A DNA stretch of 48,148 bases from an uncultured Eubacterium sp. (lineage in GTDB: Bacteria > Bacillota_A > Clostridia > Lachnospirales > Lachnospiraceae). The translations under genes were made by a program, and so were the position numbers. This document shows positions 32,379 through 42,026 of this stretch, piece after piece (position 1 is the first letter of the stretch; each line of letters begins with the position of its first letter). The notes under the pieces are model-generated. The model had not been told where the DNA came from. It worked only from the letters and a program-made list of their open reading frames with translations, and made no database searches. The stretch is from the NCBI GenBank assembly GCA_948468465.1, contig CAOKJJ010000010.1, positions 1 through 48,148 of the forward strand, in the 5' to 3' direction.

Positions 32379-33332
32379 ATGAAGATACTAGTCACAGGGG
32401 GGAACGGCTATCTTGGGGCATATATTGTGGAATACCTTTCCGCCTGCGGGCATGAGGTTTATTATACGGTCCGCAGGCAGAGGGAAATGGTATCTTTTAA
32501 TGTCCGTTACCTGAATTTGGCGGATGGAAGTTCTTTTACGGAAGTATGCCGTGGGATGGATGCTGTTATCCATACAGCAACCATGGATGAGAGGAAGATC
32601 CGGTCTGATGGGAAGGCAGCGCTTGAGATCAATGCATTTGGGACAAGGCAGCTGTATCTGGATGCCGTGGAATGTGGGGTAAGGAAGTTTATTTACCTGT
32701 CAACGTTCCATGTATATGGGTATAGCAGCGGGGTTATTGATGAAAGCACAGTGCCCATGCCAAAAAGTGATTATGGGCTTACCCATTATTTTGCTGAGCA
32801 GTACCTGATGCAGTTGTCAAAAGGCACAGCCTGCAAGGTTGATGTCGTCAGGCTGACAAACGGGGTTGGAGTGCCGTTTGGAAATACAGATAAATGGTAT
32901 CTGGCAGTGAATGATTTCTGCCGGAGTGCTTTTGAAAGCCGGGAAATCGTATTGCAGTCCAGCGGATCCCAGCTTAGGGACTTTGTGGCAATCCATGATT
33001 TGGCGGAAGCAGTGAGAATACTGGCAGAAGAAATTAATGGGAAGGGGGCATTTGAAATCTATAATGTCAGTTCCCAGCAGTCTATCAGCATTAAAGACGT
33101 GGCAGAGCAGGTTGCAGGCTTGTATGCAGAAAAATATGGGGAGCCTTGCAGGCTGGCAGTCCCAGACACACCGGAAAAAAGGGAACCTGCAGCTTTGGCG
33201 CTGATTGTTTTATCAGGGAAGATACGGAAGCTGGGATGGGAAAACCGTGAACGTCTGGAAGATACAATAAAAGATATTTTTTTATATCTGGAGCAGGAGA
33301 AAACAAAACAGGGGAACCAGCCTGTACTTTAG
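32379..33332 (+). CDS. Extended SDR nucleotide-sugar epimerase/dehydratase-like protein
   Basis: A 317-residue extended short-chain dehydrogenase. TGGNGYLG (residues 6-13) binds NAD(P), and LSTFHVYG stands where the catalytic Ser/Thr strand is expected. Tyr132 is in place, but the residue four positions on is His136 (DYGLTHYFAE) where the family normally has Lys, a notable change in the YxxxK motif. GGGAGG precedes the ATG at 32379. In context it probably works on the CDP-sugar made by RfbF. Confidence 0.85.
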   Translation: MKILVTGGNGYLGAYIVEYLSACGHEVYYTVRRQREMVSFNVRYLNLADGSSFTEVCRGMDAVIHTATMDERKIRSDGKAALEINAFGTRQLYLDAVECGVRKFIYLSTFHVYGYSSGVIDESTVPMPKSDYGLTHYFAEQYLMQLSKGTACKVDVVRLTNGVGVPFGNTDKWYLAVNDFCRSAFESREIVLQSSGSQLRDFVAIHDLAEAVRILAEEINGKGAFEIYNVSSQQSISIKDVAEQVAGLYAEKYGEPCRLAVPDTPEKREPAALALIVLSGKIRKLGWENRERLEDTIKDIFLYLEQEKTKQGNQPVL

Positions 33333-33359
33333 GAAACATGCCTGGATTTGGAGAGAAAA

Positions 33360-36005
33360 ATGGAATTACCGGAAATTAGGGGTACAGATATTATTATCCC
33401 TGTATATAATGCATTCGAAGAACTTAAATTATGTCTTGCAAGCATCTATGAATATACGGATCTAAAAAAAAACCGTTTAATCCTCATTGATGATAACAGC
33501 ACGGACAAGAGAATCGGGGAATATCTGGACGGACAGTGTGCAGAAAATACGATTGTGATACATAACAAGCAGAACCAGGGATTTTCAGCGAATATTAATA
33601 TGGGACTTTCACAATCGCAGACACGAGATGCCATACTTTTGAATTCGGATACAATTGTGACAGAAAGATGGGTGGAGAAGATTACAGCATGTGCATACAG
33701 TGATAAATCCATTGGTACGGTAACACCCTTGTCCAATCATGCGACGCTTTGCTCTGTACCGAGGTTTTGTGAAGAAAATTTACTTCCAAAAGGCATGGAT
33801 ATTTGCCGGGTGGCGGAAATTGCTGAAGCCTGTAGCCTCGTAAAATATCCAAGGATTACAGTTGCAAATGGGTTTTGCATGTTTATCAAAAGAGAAGTCA
33901 TTCGCCTGATTGGCGGGTTTGATGCAAAAACTTTTGAACGTGGTTACGGGGAAGAAAATGACTTTTGCTGCCGTGCGGAGCAGATGGGATATATTCACGT
34001 GATGTGTGACAATACGTATATTTACCACAGTGGGACGAAATCATTTGATTCCGCTGAAAAGCAGCGTTATATGCGTTTGCATGAAAGTATACTGCAAAAA
34101 AGGTACCCCGTGCAGATGAAGAGGAATATGGACTATTGTGCTGCGAACCCGAACGGCTGGGTTGGCAGGAATATGGATGTGGCACTGCATATTTTAAACG
34201 GCAGGCGGAACATATTTTATTTGCTGCAGTCTGATTTTCGGCCGGATGGAGAGGATTATGTCGGAGGAACACAGTTTCATGTGAAGCATTTGTGCCAGGA
34301 GCTGCGAAAAGATAATAATATCATTGTAGCAGCCAGGGACGGCAGGTTCCTGCAGGTAACCGTTTATACAGAGGATGCCAGTTATACATTTCGGTATCTG
34401 ATCGGGGAGAAAGGTGATTTTCCGGTGATTTATGACCGGACGATGGCCCGTCTGTTTGAAAAACTGCTAAAGGTGTTTTCTGTCAGCCTGGTACATGTGC
34501 ATCATGTGTCTTCTGCGTCATTTGACATTTTTTTTGAAGCATACAAGCTGGGTATACCGGTATATTATACGCTCCATGATTTTTACTGCCTGTGTCCGAA
34601 TGAGAAGCTGCTAAACGCTGCGGACAGTTACTGCCAGGCAAAAATTGGAAGCGGGTGCCAGGTATGTCATAGAAAAAAGACCGGAATTTATGAAGGGGAG
34701 CTTTTTCAGCAGTATTGGAGAAAAAAGACGGAAGAAGCGTTTGCTGTCTGCACGAAAATGATAGTACCGTCCCAGAGTGTAAAAGATCTGGTCTGCGTAT
34801 ATTACCCGGACTATACAGATAAAATCGCCGTATACAGCCATGGAATTGACAACTATGATCCACAGGCACAGATAGATGGGGATTTGGCTGTATGTGAAGA
34901 TATGGAATGGGAGATTGAAAAGACAGAAAAAAATTCTCCATGCATAAAAATTATCGGCAGGGCACAGCTTGCCGGCTGTACGGCGCACTGTAAAAAAACG
35001 GTATTGCAGATTACAGATGCGAAAGGAAAGCAATATAGGATGCCGGTTCATTACAACCGGAACCTGGATACATTAGAAGACGGAAAAAGATTTTACTGCT
35101 ATCTGCCAAACAGCTGGACGGCAGATGGAGAGCTTTCTGTCAGGCCGTATATTATGGCGGATGGAGCCTGTTATACGAGCAAGCAGCAGGCATATAAGAT
35201 AACAGATACGGGTTCTGGTGCAAAAACGGCATTTAAGGTAGCTTTTATTGGGGGAATTAATAAAGAAAAAGGCGGACAGGTTATAACGGAAGTAATAAAA
35301 AATGGGAATGCCTCTATAGAGTGGTATGTATTCGGAGAGATTGGATATGCGCCTTTGGCAGCGCTGTCCCGCCGCAATCTTGTAAAAACAGGATTTTATA
35401 TGCAGGAGGATATTGGCAGGCTTTTAAAGTATCATAATATTGATGCGGTATGTATTCTTTCGATTTGTCCGGAAACATTCTCTTATACGTTGTCGGAAGC
35501 GGTGCAGCAGGGGCTTCCGGTCATTGTATCGAATTTGGGGGCTTTAGGGGAACGTGTAAAATCTCATGGATTTGGAGTGGCGGTTGATCTGTATGGCCAG
35601 GATGTCTGCCTTAGGGTTCAGAAGATTTTAGAAAACTGGATGCAGGATAGGGACAGCTACCAGGCATACAGGAACAGGGCGGAGAAATATGTGCATAAAA
35701 GCATCAGGGAGATGGCGGATGAGTACAGGATGCTGTACAGCAGTGTCAGTCCAGGCGGAATCAGAGACAGTTCTGTTGAGGAAAGGCGCAGTGTTTATGG
35801 AGGATACCGATGGGCAGGCCGGTCTTGGGATGACGGACGGGAGAACCTTCAGGAGCAGATCCATGTACTGGAAAGACAGCTTCATCTGATAGAGAGCAGC
35901 ACGACGTTTCGGATTGCCAAGTGCCTGGCCGCAATACCGGTTCCATGTAAGGAAAAACTACGGAACTGGCTTATGAAAAAAACAGATATGTTGGGGAGGA
36001 GCTGA
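33360..36005 (+). CDS. Two-domain glycosyltransferase (GT2 + GT4) with an inserted beta domain
   Basis: An 881-residue protein. Residues 1-265 form a GT2 domain (TDIIIPVYNAF, LIDDNSTD, LLNSDTIV, YGEENDFCCRAEQMGY). Residues about 285-500 form the first GT4 lobe (SLVHVHHVSSAS, YYTLHDFYCLCP, then Cys residues in CQVCHRKK). A stretch of about 110 residues (roughly 505-620) of beta-type sequence interrupts the GT4 fold. The second lobe follows (VAFIGGINKEKGG, CPETFSYTLSEAVQQGLP). The last 60 residues are coiled-coil-like. It can add two sugars in sequence. GGAGAG supports the ATG at 33360. Confidence 0.85.
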   Translation: MELPEIRGTDIIIPVYNAFEELKLCLASIYEYTDLKKNRLILIDDNSTDKRIGEYLDGQCAENTIVIHNKQNQGFSANINMGLSQSQTRDAILLNSDTIVTERWVEKITACAYSDKSIGTVTPLSNHATLCSVPRFCEENLLPKGMDICRVAEIAEACSLVKYPRITVANGFCMFIKREVIRLIGGFDAKTFERGYGEENDFCCRAEQMGYIHVMCDNTYIYHSGTKSFDSAEKQRYMRLHESILQKRYPVQMKRNMDYCAANPNGWVGRNMDVALHILNGRRNIFYLLQSDFRPDGEDYVGGTQFHVKHLCQELRKDNNIIVAARDGRFLQVTVYTEDASYTFRYLIGEKGDFPVIYDRTMARLFEKLLKVFSVSLVHVHHVSSASFDIFFEAYKLGIPVYYTLHDFYCLCPNEKLLNAADSYCQAKIGSGCQVCHRKKTGIYEGELFQQYWRKKTEEAFAVCTKMIVPSQSVKDLVCVYYPDYTDKIAVYSHGIDNYDPQAQIDGDLAVCEDMEWEIEKTEKNSPCIKIIGRAQLAGCTAHCKKTVLQITDAKGKQYRMPVHYNRNLDTLEDGKRFYCYLPNSWTADGELSVRPYIMADGACYTSKQQAYKITDTGSGAKTAFKVAFIGGINKEKGGQVITEVIKNGNASIEWYVFGEIGYAPLAALSRRNLVKTGFYMQEDIGRLLKYHNIDAVCILSICPETFSYTLSEAVQQGLPVIVSNLGALGERVKSHGFGVAVDLYGQDVCLRVQKILENWMQDRDSYQAYRNRAEKYVHKSIREMADEYRMLYSSVSPGGIRDSSVEERRSVYGGYRWAGRSWDDGRENLQEQIHVLERQLHLIESSTTFRIAKCLAAIPVPCKEKLRNWLMKKTDMLGRS

Positions 36006-36006
36006 G

Positions 36007-37218
36007 ATGGCGGAGGAAATAAACGCTGTAGAAGTTGACCGTGTTACAAAAAAGTTTAAGGTTTATTACGATAAGGGCCATACGCTGAAGGAAAGAGCTG
36101 TGAACAGGAGGAGAAACAGCTATGAGGAAAGAGAAGTTTTAAAAGGAATCAGTTTTCAGATAAAAAAGGGTGAGGCAGTAGGGATGATAGGGCAGAATGG
36201 GTGTGGGAAAAGCACAGCATTGAAACTGCTGACGAGAATTATTTATCCTGACAGCGGTACGGTTACTGTTCGGGGCAGGGTATCAAGTCTATTGGAATTG
36301 GGCGCGGGATTTCATCCGGATATGAGCGGCCGGGAAAACATTTATATAAATGCGTCTATTTTTGGTTTGAATAAAAAAGAAATTGACCAGAGGTTAGAAG
36401 ATATTATTGAATTTTCTGAACTGCGTGATTATATAGATAATCCGGTGAGAACGTATTCTTCCGGAATGTATATGCGTCTGGCTTTTTCAGTGGCAGTGAA
36501 TGTAGATGCGGATATTCTGCTGGTTGATGAAATACTGGCAGTCGGGGATGTGAATTTTCAGGCAAAATGTTTTCACAGGATGATGGAAATCAAGGGCGGT
36601 GGGACAACGATTGTGCTTGTGTCGCATTCTGCCGGACAGATCGAGCGGATTTGTGACAGAAGCCTCTGGCTGCAGGATGGAGCCATCAGGCTGGAAGGGC
36701 TCCCTGCAGATGTAAACAGAGAGTATACAGACTATATGCAGGAACAGCGCAACCTGCCTCAGAAATTGAAAAAAGAGAAACGTGCAGTACAGGAAAACCC
36801 GCAGGGATGTGTATCGCTCGGCCAGGTTTTTCTATCAGATATGGATGGCAGAAGGAAAAAAGTTTTCCAACGGGGCGATACTTTGGCATTGCTGGCAGAG
36901 CTGGATGCAGCTGTACAGATAAAGGATTATTGTCTGGAACTGAACGTTGTCAGGGCGGACGGATTGTTTTGTTATGGCTGTTCGACAGCTATGGACGGGG
37001 TGACATGTGATGCCTGGGAGGGAAAAAAGAAAGTGGAAATCGTATTTCATAAAATGAATCTGCTTGCAGGAAAGTATCATTTTGATATTCATTTAGTGGA
37101 TGCGGACGGCAAAACATTATTTTTTGGCGGCAACATCGCTGCATTTGAAATCAATACTTACGTGCCAGAGCGGGGAATTGTATATCTGGAGCATGATTGG
37201 GCAGAAAGGCAGGCGTAA
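36007..37218 (+). CDS. wzt: ABC transporter ATPase of polysaccharide export, with C-terminal cargo-binding domain
   Basis: A 403-residue ATPase: Walker A GQNGCGKST (62-70), signature YSSGM (150-154), Walker B ILLVDE (170-175) and the switch His in LVSHSAG. The extra C-terminal domain (about 250-403) has the beta-sandwich character of Wzt carbohydrate-binding domains, which recognise the finished or capped polysaccharide before export. It partners the permease at 27083, although the two genes are 8 kb apart. GGGAGGAGCTGAG precedes the ATG, which directly follows the previous stop. Confidence 0.95.
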   Translation: MAEEINAVEVDRVTKKFKVYYDKGHTLKERAVNRRRNSYEEREVLKGISFQIKKGEAVGMIGQNGCGKSTALKLLTRIIYPDSGTVTVRGRVSSLLELGAGFHPDMSGRENIYINASIFGLNKKEIDQRLEDIIEFSELRDYIDNPVRTYSSGMYMRLAFSVAVNVDADILLVDEILAVGDVNFQAKCFHRMMEIKGGGTTIVLVSHSAGQIERICDRSLWLQDGAIRLEGLPADVNREYTDYMQEQRNLPQKLKKEKRAVQENPQGCVSLGQVFLSDMDGRRKKVFQRGDTLALLAELDAAVQIKDYCLELNVVRADGLFCYGCSTAMDGVTCDAWEGKKKVEIVFHKMNLLAGKYHFDIHLVDADGKTLFFGGNIAAFEINTYVPERGIVYLEHDWAERQA

Positions 37219-37219
37219 T

Positions 37220-38395
37220 ATGTATCAGTTGGGCCATATTTGCAGAATGTATAGGAATAATCCGTGGAACAGGCCATATGAACATAGAATTGAAACGCTG
37301 AAAAATGCAAAACGTATGGACAGGAACACGGTTGCGTTTATATATCCGGGGTTTGACAGCAGTACATTCCGGTATCGCGGATATAATATTTCAGAAACAT
37401 TGGAATACAGCATGTGGTGGGCCGGGGCATATTTTCAGATGGAAGATCTGCCTTTGCTGCGGGAAGATCTGCATGCGGTTGATGTGGTGGTTATGATACG
37501 GTGCGCATGGGATGATGAGCTTGAGGATTTTATGTCTTTAGCCAGAAGCAGAGGGGTGAGGCTTTGTTATGATGTGGATGATCTGGTCTGCCATCCGAAA
37601 TATATGCCGCAGATGATAGAGGCGCTTGGCCTGGACAAAGGGACGGAGTGGAATTTCTGGTTCGGGCTGACGGCCAGGCATTCTATGATTTTAAACGCAT
37701 GTGATTTTATGATTGTTACAAATGAATATCTGGCAGGGCATCTGAAAAATGATTTTGGAAAACCGTGTTATGTCATTAAAAACTATTTAAACTGGATTCA
37801 GGAAGATGTTTCACAGCAATATTTTGAGGAGAAAATATTGCTGGATGCGCAAAAACCGTTTTTGATTGGTTATTTCAGCGGTTCGCCGACACACAAGAAG
37901 GATTTGATGACAGCGATGCCAGAGCTTGAAGAGTTTTTGATGGCGCATGAGAATGCGGTTTTGCAGATTGTCGGATTTATGGAATTGCCGGAAGCATATA
38001 TTGGGCTTGTGGATCGGGGAAAAATACGGTTTGTATCTTTTCAGACTGTTACAGGGCTGCAGTATGAGCAGGCAAAGGCAGATGTGAATATTGTCCCGTT
38101 GGTAAATAATGAGTTTTCTAACTGCAAGTCAGAGTTAAAATATTTTGAATCAGCGGTTGTTGGGACGATTACATGTGCAACGCCCAGTTATGCATATGCC
38201 CATGCAATCGAACATACGGAAAATGGCTATTTATGCAGGCCGGGGGAATGGCTGCCCACTTTGGAAAAACTATATGAAAGCGGGGTAAGTGTGAAACAGC
38301 AGCAATATATCAGGCAGAAGGCACTTGAGGAGTATTCTGGCAGGAAACAGATCGGATTAGTGGAAGGTGTGTTTAGCCAGATATTAAAAGCGTAG
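37220..38395 (+). CDS. GT-B fold glycosyltransferase (GT4-like)
   Basis: A 391-residue protein. VAFIYPGFDSSTFRYRGYN opens the N-terminal lobe, CYDVDDLVCHP is the segment typical of a polysaccharide GT4 subgroup, and the C-terminal lobe has LIGYFSGSPTHKKD and KYFESAVVGTITCA, where the donor-site Glu is expected. It starts two bases after the ATPase stop with AAAGGCAGG upstream. A longer frame starting at 37100 is only an overlap with the ATPase gene. Sugar specificity unknown. Confidence 0.8.
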   Translation: MYQLGHICRMYRNNPWNRPYEHRIETLKNAKRMDRNTVAFIYPGFDSSTFRYRGYNISETLEYSMWWAGAYFQMEDLPLLREDLHAVDVVVMIRCAWDDELEDFMSLARSRGVRLCYDVDDLVCHPKYMPQMIEALGLDKGTEWNFWFGLTARHSMILNACDFMIVTNEYLAGHLKNDFGKPCYVIKNYLNWIQEDVSQQYFEEKILLDAQKPFLIGYFSGSPTHKKDLMTAMPELEEFLMAHENAVLQIVGFMELPEAYIGLVDRGKIRFVSFQTVTGLQYEQAKADVNIVPLVNNEFSNCKSELKYFESAVVGTITCATPSYAYAHAIEHTENGYLCRPGEWLPTLEKLYESGVSVKQQQYIRQKALEEYSGRKQIGLVEGVFSQILKA

Positions 38396-38412
38396 TATAT
38401 GGAGAGACCGCT

Positions 38413-39822
38413 ATGGATCAAAAAGCAGATTATTATGATGAGAATTATTATAAAACGCATTGCGGAGAAGAGTACGAACGGGGAAAAGGCTGGGAAGAAG
38501 TGTTTGGAAACTTTGCAGACCGGATGATAAGAGAAATACAGCCGCAAAAGGTTATGGATGTCGGCTGCGCAAAAGGTTTTTTAGTAGAAGCTTTCCGTGA
38601 CAGGGGGATAGAGGCATATGGAATTGACATATCAGAATATGCGGTTGCAGATGCGAGGGAAGATATTCGCAAATATTGTGCGGTACAGTCCGTTTTGAAT
38701 CCGATACAGGACAAATATGATCTTGTTACATGCATTGAGGTGCTGGAGCACCTGGAGCCGGAGGATATTGCGCTGGCGGTTCAAAGAATATGTGAAATGT
38801 CGGACGATATTATATTCTCATCCACGCCGTTTGATTACCGGGAAGAATCACATATTTCTGTCCATCCGGCAGAATACTGGGTGGAACAATTTACATATCA
38901 GGGTTTCTTTCATGATATTCAGTATGATTGTTCCTATATTTCAGTGCAGGCAATGCGTTTCCGCAAAGGCAGCAAAACGAAAATGGAACTGCTCAGGGAA
39001 TATGAACGGGAGATTTTTCGGAAACAGCAGGAAGTAACGGCCCTTCGGCAGTCTTTGCTGACCAGTGGGCAAAATGTTCAGATTTATCAGAAAGCTTATC
39101 AGGAGCATGTGGATCAGATTAATGAGAAACTGAATCCGCAGATCAGGCAGCTGGAAGAAGAGATTGGGCAGAAAGAGAGTGGATTCCGAAAAGAACTGGA
39201 ACAAAAAACGGAGGAGTTTACGCGGGCGCTGAACCAAAAAGACGCGCAGCATGCGGTTTTGCTGGAGCAATACCGTGAAAAAATGCAGGAAAAATATTTT
39301 CAGCGTATGGAAGAAGAGATTGGCAAGCGGAAATATTTTGAAGAAAAATATTATGAGTATGTAAGTTATAAGGATATCTTGGAAAAAAACAATTTAGAAC
39401 TGGAGCAAAGCAGAACGACATGCCTCCTGCTGCAGGAAAAGCATGATACCTATTATAGAAATTACAGTGACATTAATAATCTTGGCATTCGTTTTCTGAT
39501 TAGAAAAAAAATTGAGAAGCGAAGAATGGACAGGATGCTGATGAAAAAAGGAGAGGATTATTGGAAACCAGTATTTGACGCGGAATTTTATGCGTTTAAG
39601 AATGATGATATCCGTGAAAAGATTGGATTAAATAAAAAGAAGCTGCTGCAGCATTTTATTTGCTATGGCATGTATGAAGGACGCCAGGCGAACGGAGAAT
39701 TTGATGTGGAAGTCTATATGAACTGCAATCCTGATGTGGTGGAACGGTGGAGATTTGACAGACGGGCCTATTATTTACATTACATTGAGGATGGAAAAAA
39801 AGAGGGGAGGCGTGCAACCTGA
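38413..39822 (+). CDS. SAM-dependent methyltransferase with long coiled coil (WbdD-like layout)
   Basis: A 469-residue protein in three parts. Residues 1-195 are a class I methyltransferase (VMDVGCAKG at 47-55, AYGIDIS near 70, CIEVLEHLEP). Residues about 195-350 form a long coiled coil rich in Glu, Gln, Lys and Leu. Residues about 380-469 hold two related motifs of the FDxxFY...HF..GMYEGR and NPDV...YYLHYIEDG type, found attached to many surface-polysaccharide enzymes. In ABC-exported O antigens, WbdD caps the chain by methylation and its coiled coil measures chain length. The same order of parts next to Wzt suggests an equivalent job. Confidence 0.75.
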   Translation: MDQKADYYDENYYKTHCGEEYERGKGWEEVFGNFADRMIREIQPQKVMDVGCAKGFLVEAFRDRGIEAYGIDISEYAVADAREDIRKYCAVQSVLNPIQDKYDLVTCIEVLEHLEPEDIALAVQRICEMSDDIIFSSTPFDYREESHISVHPAEYWVEQFTYQGFFHDIQYDCSYISVQAMRFRKGSKTKMELLREYEREIFRKQQEVTALRQSLLTSGQNVQIYQKAYQEHVDQINEKLNPQIRQLEEEIGQKESGFRKELEQKTEEFTRALNQKDAQHAVLLEQYREKMQEKYFQRMEEEIGKRKYFEEKYYEYVSYKDILEKNNLELEQSRTTCLLLQEKHDTYYRNYSDINNLGIRFLIRKKIEKRRMDRMLMKKGEDYWKPVFDAEFYAFKNDDIREKIGLNKKKLLQHFICYGMYEGRQANGEFDVEVYMNCNPDVVERWRFDRRAYYLHYIEDGKKEGRRAT

Positions 39823-39839
39823 ACAGAAAAGCGGACAGG

Positions 39840-42017
39840 ATGAATAGGGATAAAAGGATGTTTTGTATTTTTGGAGTTATTGCGGCGTTTGGGATGGTAT
39901 ATGGCTATACGGTTTTTCAATCTGCCTGGACATTATTTCATGTATCTTATAAGGTGTCGGAGGATCATGCGGTTTTTTATGTTATGTGGGCGCTGCTTGT
40001 AATTTTATTTACACTTTGTATCAGGGAAAAAAAGTATATGCGGATATGGTATGTCTGCGTGTTATTGTTTGGAGCTGTACTCATTGTTGGAGATACTGCG
40101 TATTCGCCGATTGATGAAGCGTCGCATTTGGATTATATACAGTATATCATCGAACATCATGAACTTCCGACGATGTGGCAGATGGTCGATTTGGAGTTTT
40201 TATCAAATGTAAATGGAACGGAGAATATGGTACCGGTCAGACGCTATGAGGCTGTCCAGATGCCGTTGTATTACCTGCTGATGGCTGTATTGGCTGCGCC
40301 TGTCCGCGATTTGTCTGCAAGATTTATTGTTATCCGTTTTTTTGGATTGGCCTGCCTGGCAGGCGTTGCAGTTCTGACAGAAAGGACACTGCGGTTTTTG
40401 CAGCAGAGGAAACTGCTGAACTGCCCGGAAGAAGACCTGAATCTGATTTTGGCACTGACAGCTGTGAATCCCGGAATCCTGGTACGTTTTGTAAGGGTCA
40501 GCAATGAGCCGTTGGCAGTGCTTCTTTCGGTGGGCATTTTTTACTGCGCGGTCAGATTACTTGCAGATGGGTATCATGCAGGTATTTTCCGTTTGGGAGC
40601 AATGCTGTCGGTTTTTTTATACTATACAAAAAGTACAGGTGCGTTTTTTGTAGGAGCGATACTGTTGGTTTTGCTGTATTACAAAAAATGGATGCATTTT
40701 GTCGGGCTGATTGTTTTTTATGTGTCCTGTGCGGTTCCATGGTTTTTTTGGTGTTATTGGCTGTACGGATCGTTGACAGGCATGAATGAGCATGTAAATA
40801 TAGTTCTTCCGATTGTAAACCCGAATCATGAACCTATCAATCTGGTTACTGGTATCTATCGGCTGTTTACCACTGGTTTTTTCCAGGCAAATGAAGTGGC
40901 CTGGGCCAGTATATTTTGCATTGGTATGATGGAAACGGTTAATATTCTTTTGTTTGCGGTTTGCCTGACAGCAATGGCTTGGTCCTTGATCAGAGTATTT
41001 CATTATGTTTTTATACAGCGTATGCAGTTTGATTATTCTACAGGGGAAAAGAAACAGATGCTGTCGATTTTATCAGCGGGTATGATATTTTGTGACATAG
41101 CCTTGCTTGCGCTAGCTACAGCTGCTAATGATATCGGGGCGCTTATAGGAAGGTATTTGTATTTTATTATTCCGCCCATGATCCTTCTGCTTTTAAATTT
41201 TATGGAATCCATAAAGTTAAAGCGCGGATTATCATTGTTTTTTTGTATGTTTTACGGTTTGCTGTTTTTGCAGACGCTTTGTCATTATACGGATACAGCA
41301 GGAAAGCAGCATGGTTTATGGGGAAAGCGCTATGAACAGGCCGTTATCGAAGCGTGCATACCAGATCGTGCCGGCAGGACGGCAGGCGTGGGACTAAAAG
41401 GGCATGATGCAGACGAGGATCAGTTAGCTGGAAAAGTACTTGTCGCAGATCATGGGCAGAATGCGGTCATTGATCATGTGGAACAGGGAGATGGAAGGAA
41501 CAGGCTTATGTTCGGCTATCCGGTGCCGGATCTTGACAAGGACGCGCATGTATGTCTGTATGATGCTTCTGTAGTTTATCAACATGAATATAATTCTGCA
41601 GGGACACAGCTGGTAGAATTAGGAGGGCTTACCGTTTTAGAGCAAAGCTTTGTATGGCAGGGCGGAAGTATCCAAAGTATCAGGCTTATGACGGCGACTT
41701 ATCAGGCGATACAGCATGGAAATCTGCATATCAGCCTGTTGGACAGAGACGGAAAAACGGTGCAGGAAGCTTTTGCAGATATGCAGTATTGTGTGGACAA
41801 CGGATGGGTGGATATATGGTTTTATCATGCACAAAAGCTGGAGCCTGGTACTTATAAGCTGCAGATAAAGCCGTTTCTTGAGGAAGGAAGCGCGATTTGC
41901 ATTTATGCAGGAGATGCTGACAGCTATGCGGATGGTGAGCTGCTGATCGAAGATACAGATGTTGAGATGGATATAAATTTCCAGATTGGATCTTTGGATG
42001 CAGATGGAAAGGACTGA
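39840..42017 (+). CDS. Large multi-pass membrane protein (DUF2142/GT-C-like)
   Basis: A 725-residue protein with about eleven hydrophobic segments in residues 1-490 and a C-terminal beta-rich extracytoplasmic domain. The first outer loop has SPIDEASHLDYIQY, resembling the Asp/Glu motif of GT-C glycosyltransferases and DUF2142 proteins. It probably uses a polyprenyl phosphate sugar to decorate the polysaccharide outside. The start at 39840 has only a weak RBS (ACAGG). The nearest relatives are uncertain without a search. Confidence 0.65.
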   Translation: MNRDKRMFCIFGVIAAFGMVYGYTVFQSAWTLFHVSYKVSEDHAVFYVMWALLVILFTLCIREKKYMRIWYVCVLLFGAVLIVGDTAYSPIDEASHLDYIQYIIEHHELPTMWQMVDLEFLSNVNGTENMVPVRRYEAVQMPLYYLLMAVLAAPVRDLSARFIVIRFFGLACLAGVAVLTERTLRFLQQRKLLNCPEEDLNLILALTAVNPGILVRFVRVSNEPLAVLLSVGIFYCAVRLLADGYHAGIFRLGAMLSVFLYYTKSTGAFFVGAILLVLLYYKKWMHFVGLIVFYVSCAVPWFFWCYWLYGSLTGMNEHVNIVLPIVNPNHEPINLVTGIYRLFTTGFFQANEVAWASIFCIGMMETVNILLFAVCLTAMAWSLIRVFHYVFIQRMQFDYSTGEKKQMLSILSAGMIFCDIALLALATAANDIGALIGRYLYFIIPPMILLLLNFMESIKLKRGLSLFFCMFYGLLFLQTLCHYTDTAGKQHGLWGKRYEQAVIEACIPDRAGRTAGVGLKGHDADEDQLAGKVLVADHGQNAVIDHVEQGDGRNRLMFGYPVPDLDKDAHVCLYDASVVYQHEYNSAGTQLVELGGLTVLEQSFVWQGGSIQSIRLMTATYQAIQHGNLHISLLDRDGKTVQEAFADMQYCVDNGWVDIWFYHAQKLEPGTYKLQIKPFLEEGSAICIYAGDADSYADGELLIEDTDVEMDINFQIGSLDADGKD

Positions 42018-42026
42018 GGTGTGTAT

